A stretch of 64,000 nt of DNA from CADEEN01 sp963783785 (GTDB taxonomy: Bacteria > Pseudomonadota > Gammaproteobacteria > Burkholderiales > Burkholderiaceae_C): contig CAWAOQ010000010.1 of assembly GCA_963783785.1 (NCBI GenBank), positions 62,001 to 126,000 on the forward strand, read 5' to 3'. Each line of letters begins with the position of its first letter. Within the stretch, counting starts at the first letter, position 1. Under the pieces are notes generated by a model. It was given only the letters and a program-made list of their open reading frames with translations. It searched no databases and was not told the DNA's origin. Positions 20,864-30,779 of this stretch are shown piece after piece. A program made the translations under genes and the position numbers.

Positions 20864-21979
20864 CTATTCGGGGCGGAAAGCAAACAATCCGCCGTTGCGC
20901 GTGACCACCAGGATCGTGTTGCCAGAGCGCACCGGCACCCCGACGACCGGCGAGCCGTCGGTGGCCATGCGCAGCAGGGTCTTGCCGTCTGTACGGTCGA
21001 GAAAATGCACCTGTCCTTCTGCATCGCCGAAGATCACCGTGCGGCCGACCACCAAGGGCCCCGACAGGCCCCGGTGGCGGAGGGCTTCGTTCTGCCACGC
21101 CAGGTCGCCATTGTTGGCGCGCCAGGCCGTGATGCGATCGCTGGCGTCGGCTCCCACCACCAGTTCGGTGTCGCCACCAACGGCCTGTATGCCACCGACG
21201 TTCTTGCTCCACAGCAGCGTGGCGCGTTGCGCGTCAGCGCATCCCACGGCCGATTGAAATGAACGCGCACAAACGACATCGCCCACCCGCAGCAGCGGAC
21301 CCACCAGGTCGGCCAGACGCTCGACCTCATTGGTGCCACGCGGATTGGCGAGCGGCACCTCCCAGCGCACGGTCCCCCGCAGCGGATCGACCCCGGTCAG
21401 TCGCTGGGCCTGGCCTACCAGCAGCGTGTCCTTGAACGCAGCAACCACACCGGGCTGCGCCAAGGTCAGGGCTTCGCCCGGGCGCTGCAAGGTCCACAGC
21501 AAGCGGCCGTCGAGCGCATCAAAAGCACTGACCACGCGGTCGACACCCATCACGAATACCCGCTCGCCGGCCACCAGCGGCGGCGTCGCAACGCGCGTGG
21601 CCAGGCGCGCCCGCCACTTGACGGCGCCGCGTTCGATCGCGACGACCTCGTTGTCGCGCGTGACCACAGCCGCGAATCGGCCATCGCTGCCGACACCGGC
21701 ATTCAGGCGCGCGCCCGCATTGGCGCGCCACAGTTCGCGACCGTCATCGGCGCGCAGCGCCAGCACGCTGCCATCGGCTGCCGCCACCGTGAACTCGCCA
21801 TCACGAACGGTGATCGCCATGCCGGGCACCGCGCCATCGATTCGGGCACTCCAGACCAATCGGCCTGCAATCTGGGGCGTGATTGCCTCGAGGGGTGTCG
21901 GCTTGGGCTTGTCGCTCGAACAGGCAACCAGTGCAAGGCCCGCCGCGCCCAGCACCATGCAGCGCAGCAGCACCTTCAC
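20864..21979 (-). CDS. bamB: Outer membrane protein assembly factor BamB
   Basis: Outer-membrane lipoprotein of the BAM complex, a beta-propeller that binds BamA. From a GTG at 21979 the protein reads MKVLLRCMVLGAAGLALVAC, a lipoprotein signal peptide with the lipobox LVAC (Cys20). WD-like PQQ repeats follow: VLALRADDGRELWRANAGA, VSAFDALDGRLLWTLQRPG, TGVDPLRGTVRWEVPLANP and ITAWRANNGDLAWQNEALR. Length is 371 residues. Upstream the frame stays open into yfgM, so the two look fused; the lipobox and the GTGA overlap with the corrected yfgM stop show where bamB begins. Confidence 0.93.
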   Translation of the reverse strand: MKVLLRCMVLGAAGLALVACSSDKPKPTPLEAITPQIAGRLVWSARIDGAVPGMAITVRDGEFTVAAADGSVLALRADDGRELWRANAGARLNAGVGSDGRFAAVVTRDNEVVAIERGAVKWRARLATRVATPPLVAGERVFVMGVDRVVSAFDALDGRLLWTLQRPGEALTLAQPGVVAAFKDTLLVGQAQRLTGVDPLRGTVRWEVPLANPRGTNEVERLADLVGPLLRVGDVVCARSFQSAVGCADAQRATLLWSKNVGGIQAVGGDTELVVGADASDRITAWRANNGDLAWQNEALRHRGLSGPLVVGRTVIFGDAEGQVHFLDRTDGKTLLRMATDGSPVVGVPVRSGNTILVVTRNGGLFAFRPE

Positions 21980-22679
21980 TGGGCGGCTCCGCTCGCTGCA
22001 GCGCTTCGCCGCCGCCGGCGCCGCCGCTGGCGCCGCGCCGAGGGCGGTCAACTTGGCATCCAGCAGTCGGCGGTATTCAAGCTTTTCGTCCATGGCCCTG
22101 TAGGCGACCTCGTAGGCCTTGCGAGCCTCGTCCTTCTTGCCTTGAGCCAGCAATACATCACCACGGCGGTCAGCGACCAGTGCCTCGAAGGCCTTGGCGT
22201 TCTTGCCTTGCGCGGCGGCGTCGAGTTGCGCCAGCGCCGACTCGTATTGCTTCTTGTCCAACAGCAGCCCCGCCGCACGCAGGCGCGCGATCGTGCGGTA
22301 CTCGTCCTCACTTGCATTGTCGGCAGCCCAGGCCAGGGTAGCCAGCGCGGCATCGGTCTGGCCCTTCTCGGCTTGCACTTTGGCCGCCAGCAGGGCTGCC
22401 CTGCTGGGCGTAGGCCGTGCCCGGAAAGCGCTCCTTCAGGTCAGCGAAGACGCGCGCCGCTCGCTCGACATCGGCCGCCTGGGCGGCACGGTCGAGCTCG
22501 TCGAACATCGCGCTGGCCTTGGCGGCCTGGCTGCGTTGCCACCAGTTCCAGCCGTTCCAGGCGGCGAAGCCGCTGAGCGCGAGGATCAACGTCCAGGTGA
22601 TCAGGTTGCCGTACTGGTTCCAGAACGCCTTGAGTTGGTCAATTTGCTCCTGCTCTTGCAGGTCGAGATGGGTCGCCAT
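21976..22679 (-). CDS. yfgM: Periplasmic-facing TPR membrane protein YfgM/AncA (two +1 frame breaks)
   Basis: Inner-membrane protein with a short cytosolic start, one transmembrane helix and a periplasmic TPR domain; the family associates with SecYEG and periplasmic chaperones. It starts MATHLDLQEQEQIDQLKAFW, then the transmembrane segment LITWTLILALSGFAAWNGW. One extra base in a run of three C at 22399-22401 shifts the frame, and the TPR part continues as AALLAAKVQAEKGQTDAALA. A second extra base near 22006-22035, in a low-complexity Ala-coding stretch, is needed to reach the natural end SAAASGAAQ at 21976. Corrected length is about 233 residues. It lies between hisS and bamB, as usual. Confidence 0.85.
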
Positions 22680-22707
22680 GGGAATGTGGTTTCGATCGGG
22701 TGCGGGA

Positions 22708-23994
22708 TTATGCGGTGTGCAATTCGTGGGCCCAGGTGGGGACGTCGGTGAGCGCGCGCGTGAACTGCGGCGCCTGCGCGTCGCGCAGCGGCTTGACGGC
22801 CACGACGTCCTGCGCAAGCTCCGCCTCGCCGAAGATCAGCGCGTAGTTCGCGCCGCTGGCGTCGGCGCGCTTGAACTGCGACTTCATGCTGCCGCCGCCC
22901 GCATGCAACAGCACTGCGACGCCAGCAGCGCGCAACGCTTCGATGGCGACCATGACCCGCGGCAGTGCCGCCGCGCTCGGCACAACGGCGTACGCGACCG
23001 GTGCGGCGGCAGCGGGGAAGAGTCCCAGCTCTTCGAGCAGCAGCACCACGCGCTCCAGCCCCGACGCAAAGCCGACCGCTGGCGTCGGCTTGCCGCCGAG
23101 TTGCTCGAACAGGCCGTCGTAGCGGCCGCCGCCGCAGATCGTGCCCTGCGCGCCAAGGCGCTCGGTGATCCACTCGAACACCGTCAGGTTGTAGTAGTCC
23201 ATGCCGCGCACCAGACGCGGATTCACCGTGTAGGCAAGGCCGGCGGCATCGAGCACCGCGCGCACGGCATCGAAATGTCCTTGCGATTCGGCGCCCAGGA
23301 AATCGATCAGTCGGGGCGCCGCGTCGGCGACAGCCTTCATTGCCGGGTTCTTGGTATCGAGGATGCGCAGCGGGTTGCTGTGCAGGCGCCGTTTGGCATC
23401 GTCGTCGAGGGCGTCAGCGTGGGCCTCGAAGTGCGCGATCAACGCCGCACGGTGCGCCTGGCGTTCGGCGGGCTGGCCCAGGCTGTTGAGTTCGAGCCGC
23501 ACGTCGCGACCTTCGACCAGCCCCAACTCGCGCCACAGCGCGCGGCACATCAGGATCAGTTCGGCGTCGACGTCGGGGCCGGCAAAACCGAGCGCCTCGG
23601 CACCGAATTGATGAAACTGGCGGTAGCGGCCCTTCTGGGGACGCTCATGACGAAACTGCGCGCCGAGGTACCACAGCCGCTTGCCGCCGTCATAGAGCAG
23701 CGAATGCTCGACCGCGGCGCGCACCACGCCGGCCGTGTTCTCGGGGCGCAGCGTCAGCGCATCGCCATTCATGCTGTCGGTGAAGGAGTACATCTCCTTC
23801 TCGACGATGTCGGTCACCTCGCCGAGCCCGCGCACAAACAGCGCCGTCGGCTCGACCACCGGTGTGCGCACGTTGGCATAGCCGTAGCGCGCCATCAGTG
23901 CGCGCAGCTTGTCCTCCAGCCATTCCCAGCGTGCCGACGCCGGTGGCAGCAGGTCGTTCATGCCTTTGACGGCAACCAGTTTGTTGTCTGCCAT
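22708..23994 (-). CDS. hisS: Histidyl-tRNA synthetase
   Basis: Class II aminoacyl-tRNA synthetase charging tRNA-His. The 428-residue protein has motif 1 and 2 segments (VRTPVVEPTALFVRGLGEVT, LRPENTAGVVRA, QFRHERPQKGRYRQFHQFG), the histidine-specific LVRGMDYYNLTVFEW, and motif 3 (GFASGLERVVLLLEELG). A C-terminal anticodon-binding domain follows. I chose MADNKLVAVKGMND at 23994; an ATG five codons earlier is possible. hisZ, a decayed relative, is encoded 8 kb away. Confidence 0.96.
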   Translation of the reverse strand: MADNKLVAVKGMNDLLPPASARWEWLEDKLRALMARYGYANVRTPVVEPTALFVRGLGEVTDIVEKEMYSFTDSMNGDALTLRPENTAGVVRAAVEHSLLYDGGKRLWYLGAQFRHERPQKGRYRQFHQFGAEALGFAGPDVDAELILMCRALWRELGLVEGRDVRLELNSLGQPAERQAHRAALIAHFEAHADALDDDAKRRLHSNPLRILDTKNPAMKAVADAAPRLIDFLGAESQGHFDAVRAVLDAAGLAYTVNPRLVRGMDYYNLTVFEWITERLGAQGTICGGGRYDGLFEQLGGKPTPAVGFASGLERVVLLLEELGLFPAAAAPVAYAVVPSAAALPRVMVAIEALRAAGVAVLLHAGGGSMKSQFKRADASGANYALIFGEAELAQDVVAVKPLRDAQAPQFTRALTDVPTWAHELHTA

Positions 23995-24034
23995 GGGGAG
24001 ATGGGGCAATGCGCCTGCCTTGCGGCGAGCCGAT

Positions 24035-25320
24035 TCAGTGCGGGGCGGCGGTCGCCGCAGCGCCGTAGCGCCGTTCGATGTAATCCTCGACCAGGCGATG
24101 GAATTCCTGCGCGATGCGCTCGCCCCGCAGCGTCAGGGCCTTCTCGCCGTCGATGAACACCGGCGCGGCAGGGGCTTCGCCGGTGCCCGGCAGGCTGATG
24201 CCGATGTCGGCGTGCTTGCTCTCGCCGGGACCATTGACGATGCATCCCATCACCGCCACCTTGAGATTCTCGACGCCGGGGTAGCGCGCCTTCCAGACCG
24301 GCATCTGCGCTCGCAGGAAATCGTCGATCTGCTTGGCCAGATCCTGGAATGTGGTGCTGGTGGTGCGGCCGCAGCCGGGGCACGCCGTCACGCTGGGATT
24401 GAATGTGCGAAGGCCGAGCGACTGCAGGATCTCCAGCGCCACAACCACCTCCTGTGTTCGTGCCTCGCCCGGCTGCGGCGTCAGACTGACGCGGATGGTG
24501 TCGCCGATGCCTTCCTGCAACAGCACCGCCAGCGCCGTCGCCGACGCCACCGTGCCTTTGGTGCCCATGCCGGCCTCGGTGAGGCCCAGGTGCAGCGCGT
24601 AGTCGCAGCGTTGCGCGAGGGCGCGGTAGACCGCGATCAAGTCCTGCACGCCGCTGACCTTGCAGCTGATGATGATGTGGTCGGGGTTGAGTCCCAGTTC
24701 GCGTGCAACCTCGGCCGACTGCAACGCCGATTGCACCAGCGCCTGGTACATCACCTGCTTGGCGTCCCATGGCTGCGCACGGCGGGCGTTGTCGTCCATC
24801 ATGGCCGCGAGCAGTTCCTGATCGAGACTGCCCCAGTTGACGCCGATGCGCACCACCTTGTCCCAGCGCACGGCTGCCTCGACCATCATGGCGAACTGAC
24901 GGTCGCGCTTGTCGCCCTTGCCGACGTTGCCAGGGTTGATCCGGTACTTCGACAGCGCCTGCGCCATGTGCCGGGTACTCGGTCAGCAGACGGTGCCCGT
25001 TGTAATGAAAGTCGCCGACCAGCGGCACGCCGATGCCCATGCGGTCGAGTTGCTCGCGAATGTGCGGCACCGCGGCAGCGGCCTCGGGCGTATTGACCGT
25101 GATGCGCACCAGTTCCGAGCCAGCGATCGCAAGTTCCTTGACCTGGATGGCGGTTCCGATCACGTCGACCGTGTCGGTGTTTGTCATCGACTGGACGCGC
25201 ACCGGTGCGTCGCCACCGAGGGTGACGATCTGGTTGTTCCAGGCCACGCGGGCCTGGCGGCTACGCCGCCTGAGTGGTCCGGCGTGAGCGATGGCGTCGA
25301 GGTCCGAAAGGCAGGCTCAT
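24035..25320 (-). CDS. ispG: 4-hydroxy-3-methylbut-2-en-1-yl diphosphate synthase IspG (two +1 frame breaks)
   Basis: Iron-sulfur enzyme that reduces MEcPP to HMBPP in the MEP pathway, the same pathway as dxr at the left edge. The first half reads TLGGDAPVRVQSMTNTDTVD and ITVNTPEAAAAVPHIREQLD. After a break near 24965-24975 it continues ALSKYRINPGNVGKGDKRDR, then the C-terminal 4Fe-4S ligands in VTACPGCGRTTST and VMGCIVNGPGE. A second break between 25260 and 25318 obscures the N-terminus: the conserved PLRRRSRQARVAWNN is in frame with the body, whereas the likely ATG at 25320 is one base out. Corrected length is about 427 residues. The first ten or so residues are unsure. Confidence 0.88.
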
Positions 25321-25329
25321 CAGGCAGGA

Positions 25330-26224
25330 TCAGGGCAGACGCAGTCGCGCCACGTTGTCGCGCGTGCTGGCAGCGATGTCGACCGGCTGGCCGCGGAACG
25401 CCAGTTGAGTCACCGCCGCATTGCCAACCGTCACGCGCAATGGCAGGTCACCGTCGAGGCCGACCGTCTCGCCCGGCTGCACCAACCGGGACAGCAGCGT
25501 CTGCCCCTTGGCGTCCAGAACCTCGACCCAGGATTCCGCGCTGGTGCGTACCGTCAACGCGCCTGCGGCCGCGCCGGTGACCGACGCACCAGGCGTGGCG
25601 GGCGGCGCCGAATGCACGGTTTCGATCGCTGCCGACGCGCCAGCGGTCGCTGCCTGCTGCGGCGGTCGCGGACGGCTTCGGCGCAGAGAGGGCCGGCTGC
25701 GGCATCTGCGGGGTCGATGCAGTGCGCGCGCTGCTGGACGCCGCGCCAGCCCTGCCGGCGGCCGCGCCGCGCCAGAGCATCCACCGCTCGGGGAGCAAGG
25801 CCAGCACCAGCGCGCCAACCAGCACCAGCCCGGTGGCCCAGAAGATCGGCTTGCGCAACAGCGTCAGATCGCCAGGATCGCGCTTGCCGTGCGGCTCGCG
25901 GAAGCGCGCGTTGATGCCGGAACCGACCCGTGCCAGCTTGGACTGGTCGCCAGCCTGCGGCAGCTTGGCGAGCACCGGCTCGGGATCGACCTTCAGCGCG
26001 CGACACATGGTCTGCGCCAGCGCACGCGTGAACGTCAGGTCTGGCAACTCGCCGTAACGGTCGGACTCGAGTGCCTCGAGTTTGCGCGGCGAGACCTTGA
26101 TCGAAGCGGCCAGGGCCGCGATGTGCAGGCCACGCTTCTCTCGCGCCGTGCGCAGCATCGCCCCGGCCGTGACATCGGTGCTGGCCTCGCCGATCGGCAC
26201 GGCGCGGCCGTCGGCATCAGTCAT
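25330..26224 (-). CDS. rodZ: RodZ-like helix-turn-helix membrane protein (apparent +1 frame break)
   Basis: RodZ links MreB filaments to the membrane elongation machinery. From the ATG at 26224 the protein has a cytosolic helix-turn-helix domain (AMLRTAREKRGLHIAALAAS, then IKVSPRKLEALESDRYGEL) near residues 22-90. A transmembrane helix (WATGLVLVGALVLALLP) lies near 128-144, then a Pro/Ala/Ser-rich linker. The frame breaks in that linker near 25655-25665 and the DUF4115 domain follows as ALTVRTSAESWVEVLDAKGQ and LPLRVTVGNAAVTQLAFRGQ. Corrected length is about 297 residues. It overlaps the pilF stop by eight bases. Confidence 0.87.
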
Positions 26225-27032
26225 CGAACTTCCCCCGTTCATAGGCCAACGTTTCTGGCGCCTGAGGAAAACGGTTGCGCAACGCGCGACCGAAGTCCTC
26301 CACGCCACTGCGATTGCCGAGCCGGTTCTCGATGCGCAGCGCGAGCCACAGGGTTTGCGCGTTGCTCAACTCCTCGCGCGTGTTGACGCGTCGGATGTAG
26401 AAGCGCGCACGCTCGTACTCTCCTCGACGGTACAGCACCTCCGCAAGGTTCATCGCCGTCGTCGGGTTGGACGGGTCGAGTTCGTAGGCCCGCGACAGTT
26501 TGCGTTCGGCCTCATCCAGCCGTCCGGCGCGGGAAAGGCAGACGCCTTGCGCCAGGAACGTGCGCTCCGCGCCGCGGTACTGCGGCACCGCCAGTGCCTG
26601 CTCGAACAGTCGGTCGGCCTCGGCGAAGCGGTCGCGCTGACAGAGGAACCACGCGCGGTTGTGCATCGTGTCGGCATCGCGGGGATTGATTTGCAGCGCG
26701 CGCGCAAAACTCTCCTCGGCCAGGGCCTCCTCGCCCATGCTCGCGTACACCAACCCTCGCAGGCTGAACGCCGCACCCAGATCAGGCTTGGCCGCCAAGG
26801 CCAGCTTGATTTCGTCCAGTGCCGTCTCGTACTGACCCCGGCTGAAGTGCAGCGATGCCAATTCCATGCGCACCGCGGCACGCCGGTCGGCGTCGCCCGG
26901 GTCGGAAGCGGCACGCGAGCCATTGCCCCCTGTGGCTGCCGGGGCGCCCCCGGTCGTGCCAGTGGTGGTCGTGGCGCAGGCTGCAAGCAGTGCAGCGGCG
27001 CAAGCTGCAACGGCGAAGACGGTCAGGCGCAT
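26217..27032 (-). CDS. pilF: Type IV pilus biogenesis lipoprotein PilF/PilW
   Basis: Outer-membrane TPR lipoprotein (pilotin) needed to place or stabilise the PilQ secretin. From the ATG at 27032 the 271 residues begin with a lipoprotein signal MRLTVFAVAACAAALLAAC (lipobox Cys19), then a Thr/Gly-rich linker. About six TPR units follow, for example RMELASLHFSRGQYETALDE, AFSLRGLVYASMGEEALAEE and AMNLAEVLYRRGEYERARFY. It starts 5 bases after rlmN and overlaps rodZ, a conserved cluster in which the genes are co-transcribed although their roles differ. Confidence 0.88.
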   Translation of the reverse strand: MRLTVFAVAACAAALLAACATTTTGTTGGAPAATGGNGSRAASDPGDADRRAAVRMELASLHFSRGQYETALDEIKLALAAKPDLGAAFSLRGLVYASMGEEALAEESFARALQINPRDADTMHNRAWFLCQRDRFAEADRLFEQALAVPQYRGAERTFLAQGVCLSRAGRLDEAERKLSRAYELDPSNPTTAMNLAEVLYRRGEYERARFYIRRVNTREELSNAQTLWLALRIENRLGNRSGVEDFGRALRNRFPQAPETLAYERGKFDD

Positions 27033-27037
27033 CGGTG

Positions 27038-28162
27038 TCAGGCGTGGGGCGCGGGTTGGAGAACGGCAATCGGCACTCGCCGCAGGCGAAGGTCGGCGCG
27101 GGTGCGGTCCTGCACTTCGCCGGCCAGCTGGCCGCACGCGGCGTCGATGTCGTCACCGCGCGTCTTGCGCACCGTGGTGACGATGCCTCCAGCCTGAAGT
27201 CGCTCGGCAAATGCCGTGACTCGGTCACGCCGCGAACACAGCAGCCCGGATCCCGGGAACGGGTTGAACGGGATCAGATTGAACTTGCACGACACGCCGG
27301 CACGCCGCACACGTTCGACCAACGCATCGGCCTGAGCCAGGCTGTCGTTGACGCCGTCGAGCATGCAGTATTCGAAAGTGATGAAGTCGCGTGGCGCGGC
27401 GTCAAGGTAGCCCTTGCAGGCGGCCAGCAGTTCGTCGATCGGGTACTTCTTGTTCAACGGCACCAGCACGTCGCGCAGCGCATCGTCGGCAGCGTGCAGC
27501 GACACCGCCAGCGCGACCGGACAGTCGTCACGCAGGCGTTCGATCATTGGCACCACGCCGGAGGTGCTGACCGTGACGCGCCGGCGCGAAAGGCCGTAAG
27601 CGTGGTCGTCGAGCATCACGCGCAACGCAGGCAGCAGCGCCCCGTAGTTCTGCAGCGGTTCGCCCATGCCCATCATCACGACGTTGGTCACCACGCGATT
27701 GCCGGAGGCCGGATTCAGTCGCTGGCGCAATTGGCGTTCGGCGTGCCACAACTGGGCCACGATCTCGCCGGTCGTGAGGTTGCGGCTGAAGCCCTGGTGG
27801 CCGGTCGAACAGAAGCGACAGCCGACCGCACAGCCAGCCTGGGACGAGATGCACAGGGTGCCGCGCCCTTCCTCGGGGATGAAGACCGTCTCGACCGCGT
27901 TGCCCGCACCGACATCGAACAGCCACTTGACCGTGCCATCGGCCGACACATTCTCGGACAGCACGGCCAGCGGCCGCACCTCGGCCTCGCCGGCGAGCTT
28001 GTCGCGCAAAGACTTGGCCAAGTCGCTCATCAGAGCGAAATCGGCGGTTCCCTTCTGGTGGATCCAGCGGAACAGCTGGGTGGCGCGGAAGCGCTTCTCA
28101 CCCAACCCATCGCAATAGGCTGCGAGCCCTTCGAGATCGAAATCGAGAAGGTTCGCGAGCAT
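27038..28162 (-). CDS. rlmN: Dual-specificity 23S rRNA/tRNA (adenine C2) methyltransferase
   Basis: Radical-SAM enzyme that makes 2-methyladenosine at A2503 of 23S rRNA and A37 of some tRNAs. The 374 residues include the radical-SAM cysteines in CISSQAGCAVGCRFCSTGHQ near 110-129. NVVMMGMGEPLQNYGALLPA and VTVSTSGVVPMIERL follow, and the C-terminal catalytic Cys lies before the tail (TVRKTRGDDIDAACGQLAGE, Cys near 350). The position between ndk and pilF is standard. Confidence 0.96.
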   Translation of the reverse strand: MLANLLDFDLEGLAAYCDGLGEKRFRATQLFRWIHQKGTADFALMSDLAKSLRDKLAGEAEVRPLAVLSENVSADGTVKWLFDVGAGNAVETVFIPEEGRGTLCISSQAGCAVGCRFCSTGHQGFSRNLTTGEIVAQLWHAERQLRQRLNPASGNRVVTNVVMMGMGEPLQNYGALLPALRVMLDDHAYGLSRRRVTVSTSGVVPMIERLRDDCPVALAVSLHAADDALRDVLVPLNKKYPIDELLAACKGYLDAAPRDFITFEYCMLDGVNDSLAQADALVERVRRAGVSCKFNLIPFNPFPGSGLLCSRRDRVTAFAERLQAGGIVTTVRKTRGDDIDAACGQLAGEVQDRTRADLRLRRVPIAVLQPAPHA

Positions 28163-28169
28163 GGATGCG

Positions 28170-28595
28170 TCAGCGGCCGTAGACGTTCATGCCGGCAAAG
28201 AAGAACGCCACTTCGACAGCGGCGGTCTCCGGCGCGTCGGAGCCATGCACGGCATTGGCGTCGATGCTGTCGGCGAAATCGGCGCGAATGGTGCCTTTGT
28301 CGGCCTTTCTGGGGTCGGTGGCGCCCATCAGCTCGCGGTTCCTGGCAATCGCATTCTCGCCCTCGAGCACCTGGATCATCACCGGGCCGGAGATCATGAA
28401 GCTCACCAGGTCATTGAAGAACGGGCGTGCCTTGTGCACTGCGTAGAACGCCTCGGCCTCGCGCCGCGAAAGATGCGCCATGCGCGCGGCCACGATCTTC
28501 AGCCCGGCAGCCTCGAAGCGGGCATAGATCTGCCCGACAACATTCTTGGCCACTGCGTCGGGCTTGATGATGGATAAGGTGCGTTCGATCGCCAT
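28170..28595 (-). CDS. ndk: Nucleoside diphosphate kinase
   Basis: Transfers the gamma phosphate between nucleoside triphosphates and diphosphates through a phosphohistidine. All 141 residues are present and typical: ERTLSIIKPDAVAKNVVGQI near 4-23, and the active-site motif NAVHGSDAPETAAVEVAFFF with catalytic His117. The ATG at 28595 follows rluB by 65 bases; rlmN starts 7 bases after the stop. Confidence 0.97.
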   Translation of the reverse strand: MAIERTLSIIKPDAVAKNVVGQIYARFEAAGLKIVAARMAHLSRREAEAFYAVHKARPFFNDLVSFMISGPVMIQVLEGENAIARNRELMGATDPRKADKGTIRADFADSIDANAVHGSDAPETAAVEVAFFFAGMNVYGR

Positions 28596-28660
28596 GGTGA
28601 AAAACTCTCCGGAAAATCAATGACTTGGCAAAGCTTTGGATTGTAGCCCGCACGCCCCGA

Positions 28661-30779
28661 TCAGCGCCCCTTGCCACCCCGCCCGCCGCCGCCACCCGTG
28701 CGACGCCCACCACTGCCCGCGCCGCTGCCGCCCTTGCCGCCTCGGCCGCCACCCTTCTTGCGCAGGAAGGCATCGCCCCCGATGTAGCCGACTGCAGTCT
28801 TCATCGGGTCCGGCTGGCCGCCCGCCGGCTTGGCACCAGCGCTCTTGCCCCGCCCTCCGGCGCCGCCGCGGGGACGCTGACCGCGCTGGCCCGCCGTGCG
28901 CGAACCGCTTGTCATACGTCTGTTGCAGCGGATTGGGAATAGGCCCGTCATCGTCTTCGGATTCGCGCCGCGGCTCGCGGATCTCCTTGATGGCTCGCTT
29001 GTCGTATGTCTGCTGCAGCGGGTTGGGTATCGGCGCATCGTCCCCGAGCTCGCGCCGTGACGCGCGCGCCTCGCGGATCGCACGCTGGTCGAAGGTCTGC
29101 TGAAGCGGATTCGGAATGTTGGCGACGTCAACCACCTCGACATGGTCGCCTTCGTCGAAATCGTGCGCGTGCACCGCCGCATCGCCGAAGCTGTCGTGCA
29201 GCCTCGGCTGGCCTCGGCCGCGCTGCGGGCCGCGGGCTGAGCGCTCAGGCGGTGGTTGGCGTTCACGCCTCGGACCGTCGTCGGCACGCGGCGGAGGCCG
29301 CGGCCCGACCTGACGCTCCGGCGGACGTTCGGCCGCGTCCACGCGGCCGCCGCGGCCCCGTTTGCTGCCACCGTCGCGGCGACCATTGTCGAGCCCGGTC
29401 AGGCGGCGCAGCAGCTTGACATCGTCCTCGGCCAAGTCGACCCAGACGCCTCGCTTCAACCCGCGCGGCAGCACGACCGAGCCGTAGCGAATGCGTATCA
29501 GGCGGTTGACCGTCAGACCCACGGCATCGAACAACTTGCGCACTTCGCGATTGCGGCCTTCGGTGATCACCACCCGGTACCAGTGGTTGGCCCCTTCGCC
29601 ACCACCGTCGTCGATGCTCTTGAACGCGGCATTCTGGCCTTCGATCTGCACGCCTTCGAGCAGGCGCGCGCGGGCCTCGTTGTCGAGCGTGCCCAGCACA
29701 CGCACCGCGTACTCGCGTTCGACGCCGAAGCGCGGATGCATCAGCTGGTTGGCCAGCTCGCCCGAGGTGGTGAACAGCAGCAGCCCTTCGGTATTGATGT
29801 CAAGCCGCCCGACCGACTGCCACTTGCCGTGCGGCAGTCGCGGCAGACGGCGAAATACCGTCGGCCGCTGCTGCGGGTCGTCGTGGGTGACGACTTCGCC
29901 GGCAGGCTTGTGATAGGCGATCACCCGCGCCGGCATTGGCGCGATACGCACCCGCACCGGCTTGCCGTCGACCGCCACGCGATCGCCCCATGAGATGCGC
30001 TGGCCGATGTGCGCAGGCTCGCCGTTCACGGTGACGCGCTTGTCGATGATCATCTGCTCGAGGTCACGACGCGATCCGACGCCAGCCTGAGCGAGCACCT
30101 TCTGCAGTTTCGGCGCTTCGACGTCAGGAGCGAGGACGCGGCGCGATGTCCCGGTGTCGGCCGGCTCATCTGCCGGGGCCTCCGCGATCACCGGGACCGA
30201 GCCATCGCCCGCCACGACATCTGCGGCCATCACGGCCGGCGCGATGGCGCTCGGCGGCTCGACCACCTCCGCGCCGGCGTCGACGTCGAAAGCCCCCGAG
30301 GTCACGGTGGCGAACAGCTCACCGGCATCGGGCATCGCAATCGTTGGCGGCATCGCATCGACTTCGCCTGCACCCGCAGTGCCAGCCCCGATGTCGAGCA
30401 CGGTCACGTCGGCGTCGCGGCCGCCGCGGCCCTTGCGCCCACGGCGACGGTTGCGCCGCGAGCGCCGAGGCTCGCCATCCGTCGGTGCCGCTGTGTTCGC
30501 TCGATCTCCGGCCACTGCCCCGTCGGTGCTCGGCCCACTGGCGTCGGCGCCCTCACTGCCAGATCGTTCCTCACCCAGACTGCCCTGCTCGACCGGTGCG
30601 GCCTCGCTGGCACCCGGTTCGACGGCCTCGCTCGCCGCTTCCGACCCTTCGCGAGGGCTGCGGCGTCGGCGTTTGGACCGCACCGCGCCGGGCTCGCTGG
30701 CCACGCCACTCGTGTCGACCGGCTGCTCGTCTGCCGGCTCGGGGGGCATGGAAGGGTCGACGTCTTGGCTATCGTTCAT
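28661..30779 (-). CDS. rluB: 23S rRNA pseudouridine synthase RluB-like with long repeat-bearing tails (apparent +1 frame break)
   Basis: RsuA-family pseudouridine synthase acting near 2605 of 23S rRNA. After an acidic, Ala/Pro-rich N-terminal region of about 220 residues come an S4 domain (KLQKVLAQAGVGSRRDLEQM) and the catalytic domain with GRLDINTEGLLLFTTSGELA (catalytic Asp) and EGRNREVRKLFDAVGLTVNR. The C-terminal tail has three copies of IPNPLQQTYDKR-like text, about 30 residues apart (coding near 29119, 29029 and 28939). The frame breaks near 28895-28905 and a Gly/Arg-rich end follows, with MKTAVGYIGGDAFLRKK. Corrected length is about 705 residues, well above the roughly 300 of E. coli RluB. 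Its ATG overlaps the scpB stop (ATGA). Confidence 0.87.

Noticed and set aside
20864..22378. Apparent YfgM-BamB fusion protein
   Set aside because: The BamB part has its own GTG start and complete lipoprotein signal peptide, and the natural yfgM stop is present one frame away as a GTGA overlap. The fusion is a product of a frame error.
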